Positions 38,801-47,800 of a stretch of 64,000 nt of DNA are shown here, in pieces (within the stretch, counting starts at the first letter, position 1; the number at the start of each line of letters is the position of its first letter). The stretch covers positions 3,782,501-3,846,500 of the forward strand of contig NC_087385.1 in the NCBI RefSeq assembly GCF_963675165.1, in the 5' to 3' direction. This DNA is from Halichondria panicea. Lineage: Eukaryota > Porifera > Demospongiae > Suberitida > Halichondriidae. The position numbers and the translations under genes are program-made. A model generated the notes under the pieces. The model was not told the origin of the DNA, did not search any database, and worked only from the letters and a program-made list of their open reading frames with translations.

Positions 38801-41800
38801 TGTCATCAACTCCGAATCAGATCTCCTCTGGGGAAATACTATGCATGCATGCATATATGGCTTAAGGTACAATCACACACTTTTGGCTCTAATCTTCAAA
38901 TGTTCAAAATGTAAACTGACACAAGTTGAAATGATTTACTAACCTTCACAGCACGTAAATTTAGATGGAGACACTTGGTCTGTGAACATGCTCAATTAAA
39001 GCCCCTAACTCAAGGAAACACTTCCTTATATTGTTTGCACACAATGTATTACCCACAAACTGAAAGTTAATGACTTCTCCACTACTCTGCACATGCATGG
39101 GTACTCTATCATGCATGGGTACTCTATCATGCATAGAGGCATAGTTTATTGTCTTGCACAAAATGAATACACACAAACTGGGAAATATGAAAGCGAATTA
39201 CTCACAGCCAATCATGCATAACTGCCTCAAAGGATACACATGTGCATGATATTCTGATGGTACAATCCCTAGTGGCAGACAGCACACTACATCCTTTAAC
39301 AGTTTATCATGTTTTCAATTAGACAAAACACATAACATAATTATACGCTTATAGTCAATATCAGCATCTAACTAAGTACCACTAAAAGAACTAAACAAAG
39401 CGAACTGGTGTCAAAGATGCATGGAGGAGTTTCAACCTACAATTACTACCGGCGATGGTCTCTGATTGCTCCAGCAGCGTTCCTGGCTCTGATCCTTCTC
39501 TTTGCTATCATCTCAATTGTAGCAGTACTACCACTGAAAAAATTCTTTTCCCGACATCGAGACAACATACTTATACAAGGATTTCACGATATTCTTAGGA
39601 GAACACTAACCTTCCTTTTGTTTGAATTTACGGTAGAAGAAAATGGAGGTAAAAGTGGAAAAACAAATGATGGTACTCAAAATATAATAGTGCCTGCATA
39701 CTATCTATTTGATGTAAAAGTCAACAAGTTTTTTATTGGAAATCTTTTCGCAGTTTTTTTAGCACTGATTATGCCAAGTATCGTCACTTTTCTGAACACG
39801 TTTCTATTAGAGAATTCCTTCAGCTGTGAGGAGAATTTCGACTGCTTCGCGATGACTGATGAAGGCGTCTTTAAAAACGAACGAATAACAGACTGTTCAA
39901 ACTTTACTCACATGGAGATAATTTGTTTTCGAATGGCCTACAAGTACTCGGAAGGTTTAGGAGAAGCAGGTGGTTTTCTGTTTGTCATGCAAGTGATTGT
40001 AAACTTTCTAACATGGCTATCTGTTCGACTCGGAAGCAAGGGTGGACAGTACTGCAGGAAATGCACAGTGGCCTTTTCAGTGGTACTGTCTCTATCATAC
40101 ATCTTTGTGGTTGCTTTTTTGCCCTTCTTGGCTACACTAGAGATACCAGAACTGTACCAAATGCTACGAACACCTCAACGTCAGCTACAGCTTTTTATCT
40201 ACGCCTACTCCACCCTGTGTTTGGCAATTATACCAATTGTTGGTGCGTACAACTCTTATCCCGAAGACAAGCCAAAATGTACCGAAAGTATGAATATGGT
40301 AACTGAAGAGAACATTTATAGAGATAACAGCAGTACTGCGTAACTATATTATAATGTACGTTTCACACATGCACACATATTTTGCAACGTAGGTGCTTGA
40401 GTGATTTGTACGTTACTGTCTGGTCCATAATGTGTATGACACCGACACGGCTCTATAGCCACTTATCAGAGGAGGTTGGTCAATAGGGGTCAGGTCACTA
40501 TAATTATGAATTACAATAAAACTCCACCCATCAAACCCGCTGAGTCAGAACTTTTTATCTAACTCTTGAATTCTTGCGCGTTTATCTCACTTGTATTACA
40601 TCTCCCATTAGTTTATAAGTCTAAAACAAGAGTCATTATTCTCTGTAAGTTCTGTATATAAATATTATTTTTCTATGCACCAACATACCTCCCGTAAATA
40701 TGTACACTCAAATGACTGGAGCATATAGCAGGCAACATGACATACTTCTTATTTAGAGGAAGTATAATTATAAATTGGTATGCTTCATGCAGTCATTGTA
40801 TGATCAAAGGGTTCTAGGCCACTCTAGTTTAAACTATAGATACAAACAGTGAAAGGTGAACTACAATGAATGTACATTGTAGCATAGGAGAGAGGAATCG
40901 TATACAACCACAATGTGTACTAGGGAGGAGACATGGGACTGGCATTCTAGCCAGTGCCATAGTGGCACACCCAGACACCGGCCCACCTGTGTTAGGTAGG
41001 TAATGAGGCTCTTCATGCCGTTCTCCAGATCCACTCCAGAGAGGGTGGGTGGCTTGGTGGGGTGTTGAGAAGAAAGGGACTGGCGGAGGTCGGCTGGGAG
41101 GAGGTTCGGGTAGAGTCCAATCACATGTACCGGGTCTAGTGGGAGGTGTTGGATGAGTACAGATACAATGATAGTAAATAATCATTGGCGTAACAGCCTG
41201 ACAATGTTGTTGCCGTTAATGCTACTACATGGTTGGAAACTCAAGAGGCGGTCAGAATTAGCACAAACCGTGTTGCTGCTTTTGGCACTAAAGGTGCTGG
41301 TAGTGCCTGGGGGAAGTAATTAATCACTGGACATCACCTAGGATACGGAGTAAATAAATAGGAAGAAGACAAAGGGGGATTCAAAGGTTCAAAGTTCACA
41401 ATGACTGCTGCTCTTTTTGGTAGCGATGCTTTGCAGCTCCTTTCTAACATGGCTAGAAGCCTATAAATGCTCTTTCAGCAGCTTGGGCAGTAATAGACAC
41501 ACAGGTACACATGAAAGATAGAAATTGATTGGCTCACCTTCGTTGACTTCGAGATAGTTGGTTAGAGAATCAACAAACTTGTGCTGAGTGAACTGATGGA
41601 AGGCACATCGTCGCAGGATCTCGTGTCGACGAAAGGTCTTTTCAGTGGCCGGCTCGCTGATCAATTCCTGCAAACAGGAATAACGGACTACTCTTCTCTA
41701 TACTGGACACATTATAGCACAGTCAATTAAACATGTTCATAGTACGGGGAAACTATTTACAATGACGAAGGAAGAACATTAAGTCACAAGGTTTGTACTC

Positions 41801-44800
41801 TTGTTCCTCCCAACAGTATAAATATATCCGAGATATGGTCACAAGGTAGAGCAAATTGTGTAGAGTATACAGAGATGTACAGCCGTACATATAATACAGT
41901 ACGTCATTAAACAGCCCCAACCACTCACCGCTATCTTGAGAGCCAGATCAAAATGCTTCCGCTGCACTAGATGGGAGACCTGTATATCATAGGGCTTTGG
42001 CTCCAACAGGTACACCTGATTGGTACTGGCAATGACCGTGTTTCTAGGAGAGGAGTGGGTGTGGTTAATGAAAATAATAAGTGTGAGTGTACAAGCAAAA
42101 ACATAAATTAATGTCTTGAAATCAGGCAAAGAGTTTTGAAGCTACAGTAAAATATGTAAAACAGACAGACAGACATGTACAGAGAGCAAAGCTTACTGGG
42201 CACTTGCAATGAATTTCATGGCTTCAACATTCTTCATAACCTGAATCTGGATTTTCTCCTCAAGTGCACGTATCTCAATACCCCTGTGGAATGGAAACAG
42301 AATATCACATGAAAACAACGTCTATAAAGACATCACAGCTTTGAGGAAATTATGTTACAAATATTATGTTGATACAGAGTTCCCGCTTACCTTGGCATTA
42401 TTGCCACAACAAAAGGGTGCACATGCTCAATGCTGGAAGGCTGCTCAGACCAGACAAGTGGGTTGGGTTGAGTGGGTTTGGCTTGAGAGTCCAGGCTAAT
42501 CTGCATCTCATCCTTAAGCACCAAGATGTCCCCTGTGAGAAGGGGGAGGAGACACGGCTCCGAACGACTCGAACCAATCGAGAACAGCTCCCTACTATCT
42601 CCGTCCAGCTATTACAGGAATAAGAGCACCATAAAATTGTACTGCAAGGCTCATGTTATTTATCGCTTCAATTGCCGTACAATTATAGTAAGTTTTTCAC
42701 AGGCAGTTTATGTATGTACCAATGCAGTAGTTGGTGCCTCCACCAATCTTTTTTTTACTGTCTGATAAATTAGAACATATACGGTAGATACAGTAGTTGC
42801 ATATGGCACCCCTTAGTTCTTAATCTTTTGGCCCCTTGCTTACCTGAACATGATAGAGGTCTTTCTTAATACAGGCAATCAGACTGTCCCCCACCCAGGC
42901 AAACGCTCGAGGAGTGTCCGGGAAATTTAGGTCGGTCTATGAGTAACAATGAAGAAGTAGTAGGGGAGATGTAAGGCATGCACACTGTACATACATGTAC
43001 AATGAAGCAAGCAGTAGGGGAGATGTAAGGCATACACACTGTACACACAATGAAGCAAGCAGTAGGGGAGATGTAAGGCATGCACACTGTACATACAGGT
43101 ACAATGAAGCAAGCAGTAGAGGGGAGATGTAAGGTATGCACACTGTACATACAATGAAGCAAGTAGTAGGAGAGATGTAAGGCATGCACACTGTACATAC
43201 AGGTACAATGAAGCAAGTAGTAGGGGAGATGTAAGGCATGCATACTGTACATACATGTACAATGAAGCAAGTAGTAGGGGAGATGTAAGGCATGCACACT
43301 GTACATACAGGTACAATGAAGCAAGTAGTAGGGGAGATGTAAGGCATGCACACTGTACATACATGTACAATGAAGCAAGTAGTAGGGGAGATGTAAGGCA
43401 TATACACTGTACATACAGGTACAATGAAGCAAGTAGTAGGGGAGATGTAAGGCATGCACACTGTACATACAGGTACAATGAAGCAAGCAGTAGAGGGGAG
43501 ATGTAAGGCATGCACACTGTACATACAATGAAGCAAGCAGTAGGGGAGATGTAAGGCATACACACTGTACATACAGGTACAATGAAGCAAGCAGTAGGGG
43601 AGATGTAAGGCATACACACTGTACATACAGGTACAATGAAGCAAGTAGAAGGGGAGATGTAAGGCATACACAATGTACATACAATGAAGCAAGTAGTATA
43701 GGGGAGATGTAAGGCATACACAATGTACATACAATGAAGCAAGTGGTAGGGGAGATGTAAGGCATACACAACGTACATACAATGAAGCAAGTGGTAGGGG
43801 AGATGTAAGGCACATTGTTTGTTTTACAGGCTTGTGTAATTGTGTATGGTGCTGGTATGCTATAGACGTACCAGACACAATAATTATTACATGACACCTA
43901 CATGTATATACGAAAGTCAGCCAAAAATACCTGAAAGTTAAAACTGTATAATAATTGTAATTATGTGTTAGCACCTTGATGGGAACAAAAGCGTTCCTCT
44001 TGTACTCATAGAGCTGTAGCTTTCTCTTAGTAGACACGCACAACCTCAGCTCGCTCCCATAGCCAATAGTACCACGACCTGCATAGTTTAGATCGACTAC
44101 TAAACAGGGATGCTAGACTACTATGATCATACCAGAGTGGCTGGTCAGTTGCACTCATTATATGCATGTTGTCATTCAACATTTAAACACCATCGACTCT
44201 CCCCATATTATTATGCCTTGATTCTAAGAATGTCAAAATTCTAATTGCTCATTGGTTAAGTTTAACAAACACACTAAAGGCACCATACATACACGTAGTT
44301 GAGCAAATTACAGCTTATCGAGACAAAAAATCTAAAAAATACCTCTCAATTTCTGCCAGTCAACGGCAAAGTAATTAGCTCCTTTCGAGCGAGAAATCTG
44401 TCCTCGCATCTGGAACCCGTCCAGATCAGCAAAGAACACCTCACTGTCTGACAGACCAATGAAGATATTGCATTCAGGTATCACTGCAAGCTGGAAGTAG
44501 GGAGGGGGGGGGGAGGGGATAAAGTAACACTTTCATTACAACTCAATCAATTTCTTTCTTTCAGCATAACACCACATACTATACATACACAATAACAATG
44601 AAACAAAATTCTGTCAATTAGTAAACAAACACACAAAATGTACATAGTTGTTAACATTATGAAAGTAGTTTTCTTTCTAGCTAATAGAATTACAAAACGT
44701 CTTTAAAGACTATTGAATGGTTCCATAATTATCTGTACGTCTAGGTGAGACATCAACAACGACAGGCTCGTTAAAATCAATTGCTGCATACTTAAACAAT

Positions 44801-47800
44801 TGTCTATGTTCCTGCTCCTGTTGGAGTCTTCGATCAAAAATCTCTTCAACTTGGCTTTGTGAGAAACCCTCTTCACCACGAACTCTGTATTTATACTTAC
44901 AAGCTCTGTAGACGAAACTGGCAAGACCTACTGTAGATATGATTACCATTAACAGAAAGTAGCTAGAACTACAGCTCAGTAGAGTGCGGTACTTTCCTCA
45001 CTGGTGTATAGAAAATGGTACAACAAGGATTGCACTGATGAGCTGAGCAAGTCCCCTGATTGCAAACAGTATGCCCACCATCACACCCTTCATAGTGTGA
45101 GGGGTCTGTGCAGAAATGAACTCAAAGGACGTAGCCATTAGCAGCTTAGGTGCTATACCTATAAGAAGGTTCGGGGCAACAAGCACAGCCCAGTGCATGT
45201 TGAGAGTTTCGTTGTAGACGTCTATCATATGGTGATCATATGGAGAAATGTTGTCTAGAAGCATACACCGTGTGTGGTTGTTGTCAGTGTGAGAGAGTGC
45301 ATGACCTGTAGCGTCTACTATGAGCAAACTACTAACAGCCACAATATACAACACTGCAGAGAAAGTCATTCGAACAAATATCCTTGGGATTCGATTTCGA
45401 AGCACAGAGAACATCAGCCAGATGTAAAGCGGGAAAAATATCACTTGGCAAAAGGACGAAAAAAAGCCGCTTCCAAGTAAGACCCACTCAACAGTGCAAT
45501 TACTATCCCTANNNNNNNNNNNNNNNNNNNNNNNNNNNNNNNNNNNNNNNNNNNNNNNNNNNNNNNNNNNNNNNNNNNNNNNNNNNNNNNNNNNNNNNNN
45601 NNNNNNNNNNNNNNNNNNNNNNNNNNNNNNNNNNNNNNNNNNNNNNNNNNNNNNNNNNNNNNNNNNNNNNNNNNNNNNNNNNNNNNNNNNNNNNNNNNNN
45701 NNNNNNNNNNNGGTAAAGGGTCATTCATACTTTACTTCATCACACAAAAAATAAAACTATTACAGTGCAACAACCAAAGAGAGTAGAACTTTTGATTTTT
45801 TACGTTTTTGTGAATATCTTCTAAACTAAATGTGATTGGAACAATTTGAGTGCAGGTACTGAAAGTTCAACTCTTGGCGCTTCCATTGGACCACCACCTG
45901 TTACATCATATGACATCATCACTCCAAGATGGCTGCTACAATATGTGTACATTGAAAATATGTTAGGCATGAAACTATCTTATATGTTTGAGTTAAGATC
46001 TGAAATTTGTTATGCAAGTACTTCATTACCTTGCGCATCTTTTGAGCTCTTACGGAAGTGCAGGCTACTAGTAAGTTCTGAGATATACAAAGTTTTGTAA
46101 ATTTATAGTGCCAAATGTGTTAGGCATTGATTTTTCGAGTTCATGCTAGTTAAGGTCTGATTTTTGGAGAGCATGTACAGAGCATGTACTCCAATAGTAT
46201 ACTTTTCGTGTGTACTAACTCACAGTAGCTGAAAGAGTTCTGTCTTGGCTCGAGCGGCCCTTCTTGTCAAAAATGGTGATTTTGCTCCATTTTGCTGCTC
46301 TTTGCCCGTTTTTGCTGACGTAAGCAATGATATTCATTGATTTGTGACATCACAAATCATCTGCTACATCCAAGCTCATGTGATGTCTAACCTGCAACTA
46401 CACCCAGTTAATCAGTCATAATGTGTCACAGGGGCGTGGCAATTTACACTACTACGCAACAGAAACCAAGAAAATCAGCTAAAATCACCATTTTTGACAA
46501 GAAGGGCCGCTCTAGCAAAGAAGAGACTGGTCTAGCTCCTGTAAGTTAGTACAAATGAAAAGTATACTATTGGAGTACATGCTCTCCAAAAATCAGACCT
46601 TAACTAGCATGAACTCGAAAAATCAATGCCTAACACATTTGGCACTATAAATTTACAAAACTTTGTATATCTCAGAACTTACTAGTAGCCTGCACTTCCG
46701 TAAGAGCTCAAAAGATGCGCAAGGTAATGAAGTACTTGCATAACAAATTTCAGATCTTAACTCAAACATATAAGATAGTTTCATGCCTAACATATTTTCA
46801 ATGTACATATATTGTAGCAGCCATCTTGGAGTGATGATGTCATATGATGTAACAAGTGGTGGTCCAATGGAAGCGCCAAGAGTTGAACTTTCAGTACCTG
46901 CACTCAAATTGTTCCAATCACATTTAGTTTAGAAGATATTCACAAAAACGTAAAAAATCAAAAGTTCTACTCTCTTTGGTTGTTGCACTGTATCCCTATT
47001 GAAAGCTACAGTGCCTGAGTGTAGAGATAGCAAAGAGGACACCGATCCAGAAACTGGTACCTCAAGGATAAACAGTGGCAAAAGACATAAAAGGATGCAA
47101 AATATACGGAAGAAAGTTTTAACATCCTCCACATCAGAGTTGGGGAAAGGTCCACCGTATCTTTTCTTAGAAAAGTTAAGTCTGGAGGGCCCACTGTTGA
47201 CATCACAGTATACAAAAGCACTTGGAGGGCGAACAGGGCGCTTGTTTTTCCATGCAAAGCGGAGGACATTGAGGATGAGCTTGTATGGGTTGGACTTTAC
47301 TGGCTCTGTGTTGAACATACGACGTCTGAGTAGGATGCATAAACTCGTTATTACAATAATTAGACATATTATAGTCATTGATATAGTCGTGCTTCTCTTT
47401 AATGCAAGTGTACTAGACAAAATGACACATTGCAGACTTAGAGAATCAGCTAAAACAACCAGAAGACTACCGATAGAATCAGCCCATACATACCAGTGTA
47501 CAAACATTGACAGGTAACAAGTCGGCATTTCCAAAAGCTGATCAAATCCAAACTGAATAATGTTCGATTGATAACATGAAATCCCAATGATGCCTAGAAT
47601 AACGGCTACAGCATAAACGTAGCTTGCAATAACATCACGTTGAGTTAACTCTAATGCACCTGCGATCACTGAAACAAGACAGGCAAGGAAAAAGCCAACA
47701 AATCCAGCAACAATGATTCTATATCGACCCATGTAAATGTCAGCGATGAAACCAGCAGCGGGGTAAAACAGCCCAAATATGGCAAACACAAAATTTGTGA

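Noticed and set aside
42866..44043. Three long minus-strand frames with LLASLY/MPYISP repeats
   Set aside because: They read through the 54-bp minisatellite; only the short VPS39 exons at either side (42844-42936, 43975-44078) are real.
45846..46907. Two identical 84-residue frames on opposite strands
   Set aside because: Mirror copies in the arms of the fold-back element, with no similarity to a transposase.
46999..47517. 172-residue plus-strand frame
   Set aside because: Antisense shadow of the POT-like gene, whose minus-strand frame has membrane spans and family motifs.
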